A program made the translations under genes and the position numbers. A stretch of 51,326 nt of DNA from Trichosporon coremiiforme (Eukaryota > Basidiomycota > Tremellomycetes > Trichosporonales > Trichosporonaceae): NCBI GenBank assembly GCA_039545355.1, contig BCJJ01000061.1, positions 1 through 51,326 on the forward strand, written 5' to 3'. The notes under the pieces are model-generated. The model saw only the letters and a program-made list of their open reading frames with translations. It did not search any database and had not been told where the DNA came from. The number at the start of each line of letters is the position of its first letter. Positions within the stretch are counted from its first letter, which is position 1. Below are positions 20,195 to 30,962 of the stretch, piece after piece.

Positions 20195-20548
20195 ATGCTG
20201 TTCCGCACCGGTCTCCGCTCGATGCGTCCCCAAGCGCGCCCCATCCTGCGCACCACACCTCTCGCTGCCCCGCTCACTCCTCGTCTCCCCTCGACCCAGC
20301 TCTCCCGCCGCTCAGTCGGCGGCGTCAGCGACCGCGAGGCCGGCTCCAAACTCCCCAAGGACGTCCTCCCCCTTATCACGGCGGTGAGCTTTGCGCTCCT
20401 GCTGGGGATCTACATTGGCGCGCGGCACTTCTCGAAGGATCCAACGCTGCGCACGCATCGTGAGGATGCTGTCGATCGCGAGCCGACGGATAAGGCGCCG
20501 CCGCCGCCTGAGTGGTCGAAGAGCCCCGGGGCGGGAGGGCGCCATTAG
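20195..20548 (+). CDS. B12D/MLRQ-family (NDUFA4-like) mitochondrial membrane protein, copy 2
   Basis: Intronless, 117 residues. A long Arg/Pro-rich presequence (about 1-45, rich in RTGLRSMRPQARPILR-type residues) precedes the family core LPKDVLPLITAVSFALLLG and IYIGARHFSKDPTLR. The core matches copy 1 at about half of the positions over 37 residues, including DV-PL--AVSF--LG and D-TLR. The single membrane helix is about 60-80. The hydrophilic C-terminal tail (PTDKAPPPPEWSKSPG) is absent from copy 1. The protein is probably an inner-membrane protein linked to respiratory complexes. It is transcribed away from copy 1, so the pair looks like an inverted duplication that has diverged in presequence, tail and intron content. 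Confidence 0.82.
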   Translation: MLFRTGLRSMRPQARPILRTTPLAAPLTPRLPSTQLSRRSVGGVSDREAGSKLPKDVLPLITAVSFALLLGIYIGARHFSKDPTLRTHREDAVDREPTDKAPPPPEWSKSPGAGGRH

Positions 20549-21014
20549 ACTACTCGACTCGAGTGCGATGTTGTGGTCTACTAGTAAGCTGCCAGTGATG
20601 GAGCTTGCCCTAGTTCTCCAGCAATGAACGGCCACGGACATGGACTCTTCAACGCAATTATAGACCTGCTGCGATAAGTGCGCTGGCAGGAGATGTAATC
20701 TTCGCTATCTTGCCGACAGCCCGCGGCATCAGTAGCATGTTGCTCGGTGTGCTCGCTATCTGTCTCGGTCTGCTACCCACCCCTGTCGTGAGAGACGTTC
20801 AACTTACCTCTCACGAAAGCAGACGTATGTTGATGACGTCATCACCACGTGCTGTTACCTCGTGCACGCGAATCTGCCTCCGCTCCCTTCCTTCGGCTGG
20901 AGGACAAGTCGCGCGATTTCCGAAGATCAGGAGGTGGAGGTTGACCACTCACTCTTTTCGCTTCGATCGCTACCAGCCCGGTCTCTCGCGCGACCATTCC
21001 CAAGCGACACCGAG
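20549..21014. other. intergenic, promoter of the PPR-like gene
   Basis: No gene seen. It contains the CRE-type palindrome and an E-box at 20831-20851. Confidence 0.6.
20831..20851. promoter_or_regulatory. 14-bp CRE-type palindrome plus E-box
   Basis: TGATGACGTCATCA (20831-20844) is a perfect 14-bp palindrome containing the bZIP/CRE octamer TGACGTCA. CACGTG follows at 20846-20851. Both lie 160-190 bp upstream of the PPR-like start codon, the expected place for upstream activating sites. Confidence 0.55.
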
Positions 21015-23405
21015 ATGCTCGCCCACCTCGCGCAGCTGGGCGGTCCGGGTCCGGTGACGCTCGCCTTTCGACAGCTCGTCCGGCCATCAGCCGCGCTAGG
21101 CGTGACGACCGTGAGGGGTGCGCACCGGGCGTCAGCCCCTGCCCCGGCCCAGGCCAAACCAAAGCGCAGCCCGGCGAAGAGCCAGAAGGCGCGCTCGACC
21201 TCTCCAGCACCGGTCGTGAAACCTGCCGAGGTGGTCATATCCGCCCTTCCGCCTGCAGCTCTCTCAAACTCGAAAGCGCGAGAGGACGACCTCGTCCGCT
21301 ACCTCTCGGCCGGGGAGCTGGAACAATCCCTCCGGATCTGGAACGACTTCCTCGTCGCGACCGACACGTTCCGCGACCTGCACCCCGAGACATACGGTGC
21401 GATCTCTCGCTTCGTCGTCGACGTGCTGTCCCGCCGTTCTCTCGATTTGGGCCGCTGGGCAGCACACGACCCGGAGCGTCTCGAGACACTGCTGCACATG
21501 ACGGTCGAGGCTGCGGTGCACGACCAATGGCGGGGGTTCAACGCGCTCCAGCTTGAGTTGATCGGTGCTGGGCGGCCGCACGACGTAGTCTCGGCTTATG
21601 GCCGGTTCAAGGAACGTCTCTTTGCGCACCAGGGGAAGGACCCCAAGGGGCTCACGAGCTGGTATCGCGAAGAGAGACTGGCGTCCCGCCTGACTGGAGA
21701 AGGGCTCATCCCCCTGATGCTAGGCTACGTCGCGGCTCAGACGATGCTGGGTCAATTCGACCATTCAGCCTTGATATCGCTGATGGACTCTGCGTTCGAT
21801 GCGCGCCTCGTGGGCCGGGACCGCCTCGACCTCGCCGCGATCCGGTACCAGCTCAATTCGCGCTCGAACCGCGGCGCAGGGGAGGATACCTGGCACCTCT
21901 TCCTGGGCAACATCGACAAGGTCACGCTCGCGATCCAGTGCTACCACTCCAAAGCCCTTGTGACGCGTATCCGCGCCCTCGCCAGACAGGGGGACAGGAC
22001 CAAGGTGGACTGGATCTACGAGTCGCTCATGCGTGCCTCGCTTGGGCCTGATCGGTTCATTTTGCCAGTGGATTCGGCGAACAGGAGCGCAAACTACAAC
22101 TTTGTCCCGCTCGGCATGGACGTGTGGGACGCGCTCATCGACGCGTACGCCAGCTTCAAGGACGTGGACCGCGTCATCCACCTCATTGAGGTGGACATGG
22201 CGGCGCGGTACCCCCGCATCCCGACGGGCGGGTACGGCGTCGCCCTCAGGAGTCTGTCGAGCCTCGCCTCGACACGGTCGAAGAAGATCCTGCAGCAAAA
22301 GGCCGAGCGGAAGGTCGCCGAGTACTGGGCCGCCATCGTGGCTCGCGGCGAAGACATGTCTCTGGAGAGTCTGGACAACCGGCTCGAAAGCCTCACGAAC
22401 CTGGGCAAGCCTGCCGAATCCGAAAAGTTGTTCCGGCGCGCCATTATTGCCCTCGTGGGCCGTGGGGAGGATACGCCCGACTGGCGCAGCAGGCTCGCCG
22501 GGCACGTGTTCAATGCCTACTGCCGCGCTGGCCGTATATCGGATGCGGAGCGTCTGTTGAGCGAAGTGCCCCGACCGACTGGACGCCCATCGAGCGTGCA
22601 CCGCCCCTTTGCACTGGGCGTGCTGCATGCCAAAGCAGGCGACGACGTGAAGCGCAAGCTGCTGACGCAGGTCCTGGGTCGGATCGGGGACGCGCACGTC
22701 GTCGGTGCGGACTGGGGACGGATCCTCGACCTGTTGCTCAGGAGCGGGTGGGATATACGAGGCACCACGGATGCGCTCGCGAGCAAGCAAGACGTCGCGC
22801 CCACCGTCCCCGCTAGGTGGTGGTACAGCTTCCTCTGCGGCCTGACGGGCAATGGGGGGCGGGGCGTGTCCCCCCAAGCGTTGGCGGCCGCGACGCATAT
22901 TCTGAAATCGCACTTTCCGAGAGACGAGAGCACGAACGCGTCCCTCGTCGTTTTGGCTTGGAGCGTGGTGCAGCTCGCTGTGGCGCGGAGCGACCTGAGC
23001 GCTGCCGACCGGCATCAGTTGCTGGAGGAGGTGTTCGCTCTGCTTCCTGCGCACGTGGAGCAGAACCAGATTCGCGCACGCGTCATGTTAGCCTCCCTTG
23101 GACGCAAGGATGGGACGGGCGTCCCCGAAGCACTGCATCAGTGGGGCATTGTCGAGAAATGGGTCCCGCCCGTCGTGTACTCGGATACGCTGCGGGGATT
23201 GCTGAAGCTCAGACAGAGGGAGGTGGCTGAGGAACTGGCTGGACGCATTCCGGATACGTATCGGTTCAGACATGTTGCGGCCTATGCGAGGAGGGAGGGA
23301 CTGCATGCTGCCCAGACTGGGGGAGAGAGGCCGCACACGGTCGAGGTCGACAGGGACGAGATTGAGGAGATGGACGAGGAGGACGGAGCTGAGGACGACA
23401 ACTAG
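21015..23405 (+). CDS. PPR-like mitochondrial protein
   Basis: 796 residues, intronless, from the ATG at 21015. The frame stays open about 150 bp upstream but without another ATG. The N-terminus (MLAHLAQLGGPG, then VTLAFRQLVRPSA) is basic and amphipathic, followed by a Pro/Ala/Lys-rich linker, which fits a mitochondrial import signal. Helical-hairpin repeats of pentatricopeptide type can be seen, for example WDALIDAYASFKDVDRVIHL (about 372-391) and FNAYCRAGRISDAERLLSEV (about 499-518). The C-terminus is strongly acidic (EIEEMDEEDGAEDDN). Such proteins bind mitochondrial RNAs and control their processing or translation. I cannot assign an ortholog. Confidence is good for a real gene and moderate for the PPR assignment. 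Confidence 0.75.
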   Translation: MLAHLAQLGGPGPVTLAFRQLVRPSAALGVTTVRGAHRASAPAPAQAKPKRSPAKSQKARSTSPAPVVKPAEVVISALPPAALSNSKAREDDLVRYLSAGELEQSLRIWNDFLVATDTFRDLHPETYGAISRFVVDVLSRRSLDLGRWAAHDPERLETLLHMTVEAAVHDQWRGFNALQLELIGAGRPHDVVSAYGRFKERLFAHQGKDPKGLTSWYREERLASRLTGEGLIPLMLGYVAAQTMLGQFDHSALISLMDSAFDARLVGRDRLDLAAIRYQLNSRSNRGAGEDTWHLFLGNIDKVTLAIQCYHSKALVTRIRALARQGDRTKVDWIYESLMRASLGPDRFILPVDSANRSANYNFVPLGMDVWDALIDAYASFKDVDRVIHLIEVDMAARYPRIPTGGYGVALRSLSSLASTRSKKILQQKAERKVAEYWAAIVARGEDMSLESLDNRLESLTNLGKPAESEKLFRRAIIALVGRGEDTPDWRSRLAGHVFNAYCRAGRISDAERLLSEVPRPTGRPSSVHRPFALGVLHAKAGDDVKRKLLTQVLGRIGDAHVVGADWGRILDLLLRSGWDIRGTTDALASKQDVAPTVPARWWYSFLCGLTGNGGRGVSPQALAAATHILKSHFPRDESTNASLVVLAWSVVQLAVARSDLSAADRHQLLEEVFALLPAHVEQNQIRARVMLASLGRKDGTGVPEALHQWGIVEKWVPPVVYSDTLRGLLKLRQREVAEELAGRIPDTYRFRHVAAYARREGLHAAQTGGERPHTVEVDRDEIEEMDEEDGAEDDN

Positions 23406-24804
23406 AGCGGCTCTTGAGCACCATCAGATCGGGCAAGCAGTGTACAGCATAGCCCCACTCATACCATGCATCATCGTCTTGGCTGTTTCCATCGGGCGAG
23501 CAGCGCCGCATTGTGGGAGGTAGCTCGACCAAGTCATCCGCGTGGCCTGGCGAGTACGTGCCAGAGCGTGCTCCATCTTTCACGATATGTCGGAAGCGGA
23601 CCAGTCTCTGAAGCAAGGAGTCAAGCTCGGCGTCGCGGCGTCGCACGCACGAGCATGAGCGTAAGCGTGAGCGTATGCATACCGGTCCGAGACTGTCGCA
23701 CGCACACACATGCTGAGCCGACCCGAGACCCGATTCCGCGCACTGGCCAGTGGCAGCTGCCCAATGGCAATCCACCAACATGGCCAAAACGGGGTCACTC
23801 ACGGCTGGCAGATTAGTGGCTCCTGATACGGACCTCCTGGCCTCCTGTCACGTTCGCGGGTTCCTCGCTCGGGTACTCCTGCTACACTTCCTACACTCTG
23901 CTGGCCAGGATAAGATAGTAGCCGTCCTGGGATCCCCTTACGTTAGAGCTCGGAGTCTGCACCTTTGTGTCCCGGGGTTATGGTCCTGCGGTTCTGCTTT
24001 CGAAGTCCGGCTTCGCGGCTTTACAGGTCTCATCATCGCTGTGACTGCGTCGCTGATACTGACACTAGAACGCTGTCTAGTAGTGATATCGCGAGACTGC
24101 GGTGCGAGACAAAGGCAAGACATCGCGGCATGTTCGATATCAGCACGAGCCGAATGCGAAACATGGCTGGCAGCCTGCGCATGAACCCTCTCCCTTCCTC
24201 GCGTGGGTCAGCCGGTCGAGTCGAGTCGCGAGCGAGTGTGCCCGCCCGCGGTCTGCGGTCCAAAGTAAGCAGAAAGAGAAGTGAATAAACTCTGCCCGCG
24301 TACAAGCTTAATTCGACCCCGACATGAGCCCCCCAATCCTTACTCGTCCTCGGTATGCGGCAACTGCGGGTACAGTCGACCGTGTTACATTACGCCAGTT
24401 GCCAGGCACGAGGTACGCACTCCCCTCTTCGTGCTCTCTTTCGATTCTCAGCGGTCAGCCCTTGTGCTTCAGAGTGAGCGAATGCGGAGAGAGAAGCTCT
24501 GCAGCAAGCCCAGAGCCAGCTGAACTAGCCCAACTAGTCCAGCTAGCCAGAGCTTATCCGCACAGAGCACCCAGCTACCTTGGCAACAGGCCGAACCCGG
24601 ACTGAGCCCTCGTGGACTTTGTTGTGTCCCGTGCCCACGGTGTTGCGAGCTGCGCACGACGGCATGAACTGCAATGCGACGTGCATCTCGATGTTGCTCC
24701 GTTTTCTATCACTCGCGACGCGCAACGACTCAGACACTCACACTCTGTTCCCCGGAATCAGCCCCTCACGATTTCGACTCGATAGTCGCTAGGCTTTGCC
24801 CACG
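23406..24804. other. gene-free stretch upstream of the membrane-protein array
   Basis: No supportable gene in 1.4 kb. A run of related GAGCGTAAGCGT-type units lies near 23655-23680. The right end is the promoter of the first array gene. Confidence 0.55.
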
Positions 24805-27306
24805 ATGCGTCTGCGCTTGTCTGCCTGGCTCGTAGCCGCCACTGGCCTGGCGGGCGTCGCCGCGCAGGACCAGCGCGAGCACAGCTACCCCGCGACGCTG
24901 ACGCCAGGAGACGGCGTGCTGCTGTTCTCACCGGCGTCGGCAGTTTCAGCGTGGACGCTCTCCAACACCTCCGCCACCAACTCGTCCACGCCCGCCACCT
25001 CCGTCGCGCCGTTTATGGCTAGCACGAACGCCACAAACGCAACGGCCAGTTTCGCCTTCTACGGCTCCGGCTTTAGCGTTCTCGGCTCCGGGGTCGGCGA
25101 GCTCGTCGTCTCGGTGCTTGGCTTCACTGAGGCGGAGCGGGACCCGCGCCGCTCGCCGGACTGGGACTCACATCATCATGATGCCAACGCTTCACATGCG
25201 AACAGGACGAGAGAGATCGCCAACCAGCGCTATGCCTTCAATGCCTCGGCGGGCGGGGTGCTGTACTCGGACAACAGCACCGATGCCGAGTGGAAGAACG
25301 TGACTGTGCAGCTTGGCTCGGGGGCCGTGGCGATCGAGCAGGTGCAGGTCACACACCGCGTGAACATCTCCGCGAACATGGCAGAGGAGGCGCCGCTCCT
25401 CACCCTCCCGGCGGTTTGGTGGGGCAACGGTAGTCTTAATGGCGGCAAGGAGCTGCAGTTTTACGGACCCTGGGAGGCGAAGAATCTCACTTCCAGTATG
25501 CCCCCTCCCTTTTTCTTGACGCTGACTGGCAGACGGCGACGCCGAGCCGCGATACACTTCCTCGGTCTTTGGATCTGGCAGCCTGTCGCTTCGCACGCCG
25601 CTGAATGCAAGCTTTATGCGTTTGAACGGACACTTTGATCAGAACTGTGCGCCGTACGATGTTGGCGTTACCGCTGTCGGCAGCGGGGTGCCGAATGCAC
25701 GATACCGACCGCTGTGCACCGGCAAGGACGGTGTTCTGTACGAGGCGGCGCTGGACCCGGCGTTGCAGTACAATGTCGTGCTCCGCAGTGCTGCTGAGGA
25801 CGGGCAGGTGCTTGGCTTTACGAGCGCCCAGTTCCTTTCCTCCACTCTGTGAGTAATCTACTTTTGGAGACCGGCTGACGCCACAGCGACCTGCCAAGCT
25901 ACGCTCCTGCCAACGCAACTGGGAGCACAGACGATGGCGAAAGCGACGGCGTCGCCGCGGCCCAGCCAAGCAAAGGGTCTAACCACGTTGGCGCCATTGT
26001 TGGTGGTGTCGTAGGTGGCGTGGTCGGACTCGCCCTCCTGGGTCTACTGCTGTGGTGCTGCTGCCGTCGTCGGCAGAAGAATCGTCCGTCCTTCATCGTG
26101 ACCACGGAAGAGGGGCACGAGAAGCCCCTGAAGCGGAATGTGCCTTACAACGACGGCGCCGTGTCACCCCCCACCGTCCCCGCCGTAGGGTACGGCAAGC
26201 CCAACGGCGGTTGGTGGTCCCGATTGTCGCGCAAGCCGACGATTGCAGAGAAGCGCGCCCGTCTGAGCAGTGCGCCGCCCCAGCTCTCCCCCATCGCAAC
26301 TGGAACCGCGACGCGCCTGAACGGTATCGCTTCGCTGGGCGCGTCGACTGCCACCGGCTCCCTTGCTGCTGGTCCAAGCGAAGCACTCGTCGAGCCGAGC
26401 CCGTACCCCGACCCTGGGCCGTCCAGCTCAAAGCGGAGCAAGTTCAGCGCCACGTCGTGGTCACTCCTCTCTCTGGGTAGTCGGGGCAGCAAGTCTCGTG
26501 ACGTCCTCAGCGTCCGTGACCCAAAGAAGGAGCAGCGCGCCAGTAAGCAGACAGCCCTCACTCATCTGAGCTGGTCCAGTTGGGACGTCCTCGACATGGT
26601 TCCGCCACAGTCCGCGAAACGTGCCGCTTTCTCCAAGTTCTCAAACTCGAGCTGGAGCTTCATCACGCCTCCTAATGCGCCGGGGCTTGGCTCTCATGCT
26701 GGCTCCGTCCCGCCCTCCCCTCGAGTGCCGGGCACACCGTCGACGCCCGACTCCCCCGTCCCGCCCCCTCCGCCACTGAGCCCTCTGCCTGCCTTCAATC
26801 CGCCAGCCTTTGACGCATACGCGAACAGGAGCGAGAGCGAGATTTCCACCCTGCCGAAGAACAGCTTCGATGCTTCTCGCTCCACCTTCGCGCGTACGTC
26901 GCTTGACTCTGGCCAGGGACCCGCGCTAGCTATGCTCAGGCGTGATGACACGGGCCGTCCGTCGACAGAGGCAGCGAGCAGTTTCTCCAATCTGTCCAGT
27001 TTCAATCTCTCACGCACCAGTTTCAAGATCAACCCGCTTCGAATGGCGCCCAACGCGAACGGGCCCGGACCTAGTGCTCTTGGCCGCGCGCGCTCCCCTC
27101 GATCCCCGACGAGTCCGACGAGGCCGCACCCGCCCCAGGGTCCCCGCGCACCCGGGAACAACTTCATGAGGAGTGTGTCCAGCCGTATTGCCCTCGCTGG
27201 GTTTAGCAGGAGCAAGGCGAACCTCCCTGATGTGAGGCTCAGTGAGGAGAACGGGAACACGCTGGAGAGACTCGAGAAGGAGATCAAGAGGGCGAGCCAG
27301 CAGTAG
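24805..27306 (+). CDS. type I single-pass membrane protein, array member 1
   Basis: Three exons: 24805-25495, 25533-25848 and 25887-27306 (introns 37 and 38 nt); 808 residues. The signal peptide is about 1-20 (MRLRLSAWLVAATGLAGVAA). The ectodomain has two beta-rich modules with many N-glycosylation sites; module 1 contains FAFYGSGFSVLGSG, module 2 contains LSLRTPLNASFMRLNG (from 248) and LDPALQYNVVLRS. One membrane helix (about 370-393, VGAIVGGVVGGVVGLALLGL) is followed by CCCRRRQKNR. The long cytoplasmic tail is Ser/Pro-rich and contains three SSW-type repeats near 522, 563 and 587. The first ATG is at 24805. The module and helix motifs align with array members 2 and 3. No characterised domain is recognised; a carbohydrate-binding or sensor role is a guess from architecture. 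Confidence 0.85.
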
Positions 27307-29174
27307 AACACACTCTTTCGTTACGTAGTATGACTCTCGGGACATTTCATGTATGTATGACAATCACGACGGATTCCAGTCGCAGACCAATGCCGAGACA
27401 CAACCTCAACAGCCACAACGTCTCGGTCATGGCCGTATCCACACAGCCGCACAGGCCACACAGGCCGATCACACACTGAGTCCTTCTCTACAATCAACAG
27501 CAGCTTCCGACCCACGCAAATCCACGTCGCACAACGCTCAGACCTTTTAGGTGGCCACCACCGTTCGCTACAGGGTTCAGCGGATGGAAGAGGGTGGAGC
27601 GACGGAACTCCGACGCCGGCTGCGCCCCTCCCAGCGATGTCTACGGCTCGTATAGTGTAGGTGGTTATCACCGTCCGTTGTGGTTAAGTTTGCACCCCGA
27701 TCCGGGCTGACCGCTGTTCGACTCAGCGTGCGAGCACGTCTTTTTGACTCTGCGCTATGCTGACTTTCAATACTGTGCGTTGCGGACTGGTAAACAGTCT
27801 TCTGGAGACTGCGGATGAGATGGAGATGGACGGCTGACGTGATGGCGCCCCGCTCGTGCCCCGCCCCGATGGACGGGGGCGCAGGTGATCCGCGCTCCTG
27901 TGGTATCGCGCATCGCCTTTCCTCAGATCTAGCGTGTTTCGGCTGTGCTTGCGTGTTTGGAATTGGATACTGTTGAGGTACTTCCATGCCATCTGCGATG
28001 CACAAACAAGGCAGATTGAATCGCTCTAGACGTTTCGGTGACATGATTATTCTTGGTATGTTGTATCGGACAGTCTAGACGCGAACTGCCCACGAGTGTT
28101 GAATTGGACGGTGGCCTAGCGCACGCCGCGGCTAACGAGGAAGGTCTGGACAAGAGCTGGACCGATATCCGCCTGGAATGAATGCTGATAAGGAACCGGT
28201 GCGGTGAATGAATGCCGTCTGGAGCGAGCTGTGCTCATGGACAAGCAGGCTATGCACACTGGTCGAGGCGATGCTACTGAGCGGTGACGTGGATTGACCA
28301 AACTGGAACTCCCAAAAGGTCGTTTCATCTTCATCACGTGCGGACAGATGTCATGAGGGGGCTCGCCTTGTCAGGGAATGCAGGACCCGATGACGAGACA
28401 GGCATCAGGGGGTGACGGCCTCAGGCATCGAGGAAAGGGCCTCGACACGGGACGTCCATGTAAAATGTCACCTTGGTTTCTCGAGCGTGCCCATCGCGCG
28501 TGTCGTCCTTAGTCACTTGAGTGGAACCCTGGCCACGCCAACCGCGGGACGCTGGCGCCACCCCGCCTCTTGTCTCATCCCTCTGGCACCCTCACCCTCT
28601 TCCCTCGGAGAGAGGGACGAGCAACAGACGAAGAACAGGAAGTCGTATGGCCTCGGTTCCTCATCTCAGCAGGAACAGCAAACCCGACCTGACGGGGTGT
28701 TCCAATGTCGTGAAACTGGTGTAATCCTCCGTCTACCCCGGCGGAGGGCCCACAGAGGCTCTCAGTCGGTATCAAAATCCTGCAAACGCATTTAGTGCAT
28801 TCAAACAGGGTTTAGGTTCGCGAGCTCTTCGCGCTGTCTCGCGGTCGCGCACCTCCCTCCCTGTCCTGCATGGGACGGGCTATGGCAGACGGGCTTCGGT
28901 CGATGCCCTCTCATGAGTATGGCCCGGCGGCGCAACGGTCCCAACCGCCCTAGGCCGTGCAGGTAGATCCATGGGGATCCGGTCCAGGGCCTGGCCGTGA
29001 ATGGCCCGAAGGGAGGGTCTGGAGGGTCTCGACTGCCGGGAGTTGCCAAGGACGAGCGTGCTGAGAATGGTTACGTCTGTCACCTTGTGGGCAGATGTTG
29101 AATCTTGACTCTGGACAACTTTGACATTCGCATCTTGCTCATTTACATTCCGACGACGAACGACGCATGGCCAG
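27307..29174. other. intergenic between array members 1 and 2
   Basis: No supportable gene in 1.9 kb. There are short open frames on both strands without motifs. The right end carries a minimal upstream open frame that overlaps the next start codon. Confidence 0.55.
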
Positions 29175-29178
29175 ATGA
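29167..29178 (+). promoter_or_regulatory. 3-codon upstream ORF overlapping the array-2 start
   Basis: ATG GCC AGA TGA at 29167-29178: the stop codon overlaps the main start codon (29175-29177) in an ATGA arrangement. If it lies in the leader, ribosomes that start here stop right on the main ATG, which could lower or tune translation. The transcription start is unknown. Confidence 0.45.
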
Positions 29179-30962
29179 AGCCGCCAGCCCCCCTCGCCGT
29201 CGCGCTCGCGCTCGCCGGCACCGCGGCCGCGCTCAACAGCGTGCCGCATACGATCTCGCTCCTCCCCTCCGACCCGATGCTGATGTACAACCCCGGGCGT
29301 GGGCGGTGGGGCGACTCGGAGCGCGGCGGTTGGAACCTGACCTACGACGGGCTGCAGTGGGGCACCTACGAGCCCGGGCAGGAGTGGAGCGACAAGACGC
29401 GCTTCGCCCTCTCTCCCAACGGAGGCGAGGTGCGCGTGCCCGTCTCCGGGACCCGCATCTCCGTCGAGGGCACCTCCCCCGACAACGCGGAGTGCGACGT
29501 TGTTGCGACCGTCGGCGACGCCAGCGACAAATACACCTTCAAGAAGGGCGACATGGGCAACCTGCAGACGAGTCAGCAGCAGCCGTTCGCGTTCTACCAG
29601 GCCCGTATCCAGCCCCAATGCAAGAACTACGCCGTTGTTGGTTTCAGCTTCGACACACTCGTCAACGTTTCACAGAAGAGCGTCGAGGCCGCTACCCAGC
29701 GGACTGAGACGTTCATTGGGAACGGCGACCAGCTCACAAGCTTCTTTGAGCAGAGTGGAAACGTCGGCATTGCCAGTGAGTTGAGCGCGAGCGCAGTGTA
29801 AGCTGGCAGGAGAGAACTAACCCCAGCGCACAACGACAGCTCTGTCGCGTCTGTGCCCAACCTGGGCTGGGTCTCGTTCACCACGCCCCAGTATGCCTCC
29901 CTCGTTACGATCCGGGGTATCTCGTGCTGGAACTGTTCTCAGTTCGTTGTTCAGATGAACCCCCGCCCCGACGGCATGGAGGAGAAGCCTCTTCTCGACT
30001 CGTACTCGCCCTTCACGGGCCCGGCGACCATGTTCGTAACACCCCTCGACCCGGGGACGCAGTACACCTTCAACCTGACCGGCATCCACGGCTCAGGTGG
30101 GGCGGACTCGCTCCTGCTGAAGAACGTCGAGTTCGTCCTGTCCGCAAACGATGGAAAGGGAAGCAACGCTGGCGTCATTGCTGGTGTTGTCGTTGGTGTG
30201 GTCTGTGGCCTGGCGCTCGTTGGAGCCCTGCTCTGGTTCTGCCTCTGGAGGAGGAGGAAGTCGTCCGACAAGATGACACACATGAATGACGGATCCGTTG
30301 TCGACCTCACCCATGGTCAGATTGCGCAGGTCTACCCCTCTTACGCGTCCAGGGCTCACCACCGACCGGCGCCGGAGAGCACGACCTCGGCGATGGCTCT
30401 GGGTGAACTGCCTGCCTTCGCGCCTCCGGCTGCGGCTTACGCTGGCCCGGCATCACCCTCGACAACACACGGCTCTCAAGTCTTCGCGACCCCGCTGCAG
30501 TCGCCCTTCTCGCCGGCCGAGACACCCGGAACCTTCTCCCAAGACTCGCCGTATGGAGCGCCCCACGAATCGCCCTTCTACCCTCACTCTCAAGCTCCCA
30601 GTAGCCCCGAGCATCCCTCGACCGACATCCCCCGCGCGCAGATCAACGATTTGGACGACTACTTCCAAGCTCGCGACAGTTACATGGAGGGAGAGTGGGA
30701 GGATGCGGAGGAACACGACGAATTCGACGAGCCGCGGAAGGGCGAGCCGAGTCGTCCGCCGCCGGCTGCGCGCGCCCTGCCGGTGACACAGGAGCAGGAC
30801 GCGGGCCGTCTCGTTGCGCTCCCTAGGCCGCAATCTGCCGCGCTGCCAGAGTACAGGCCCAGCAGCCAGTATGTCGCTGGCATGGCTCACGTCGAACCCA
30901 ACGTGCAGCCAAACCATCAGTCGCACCAGCCGCACACGGAAAGCCCGCTGGGACGGTATTAG
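29175..30962 (+). CDS. type I single-pass membrane protein, array member 2
   Basis: Two exons: 29175-29797 and 29840-30962 (42-nt intron); 581 residues. The signal peptide is about 1-20 (MKPPAPLAVALALAGTAAAL). Module 1 contains VRVPVSGTRISVEGTSP. Module 2 contains VSFTTPQYASLVTIRG (from 219), then LDPGTQYTFNLTG. The membrane helix is about 318-341 (AGVIAGVVVGVVCGLALVGA), with WRRRKSSDK on the inner side. The cytoplasmic tail is rich in Pro, Ser, Gln and Tyr, with an acidic patch (GEWEDAEEHDEFDE) and a following PPPAARALP segment. The acceptor at 29839 was chosen because it keeps frame and restores the module-2 pattern. The order of parts is the same as in members 1 and 3, while the tail is unrelated. 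Function unknown. Confidence 0.85.
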
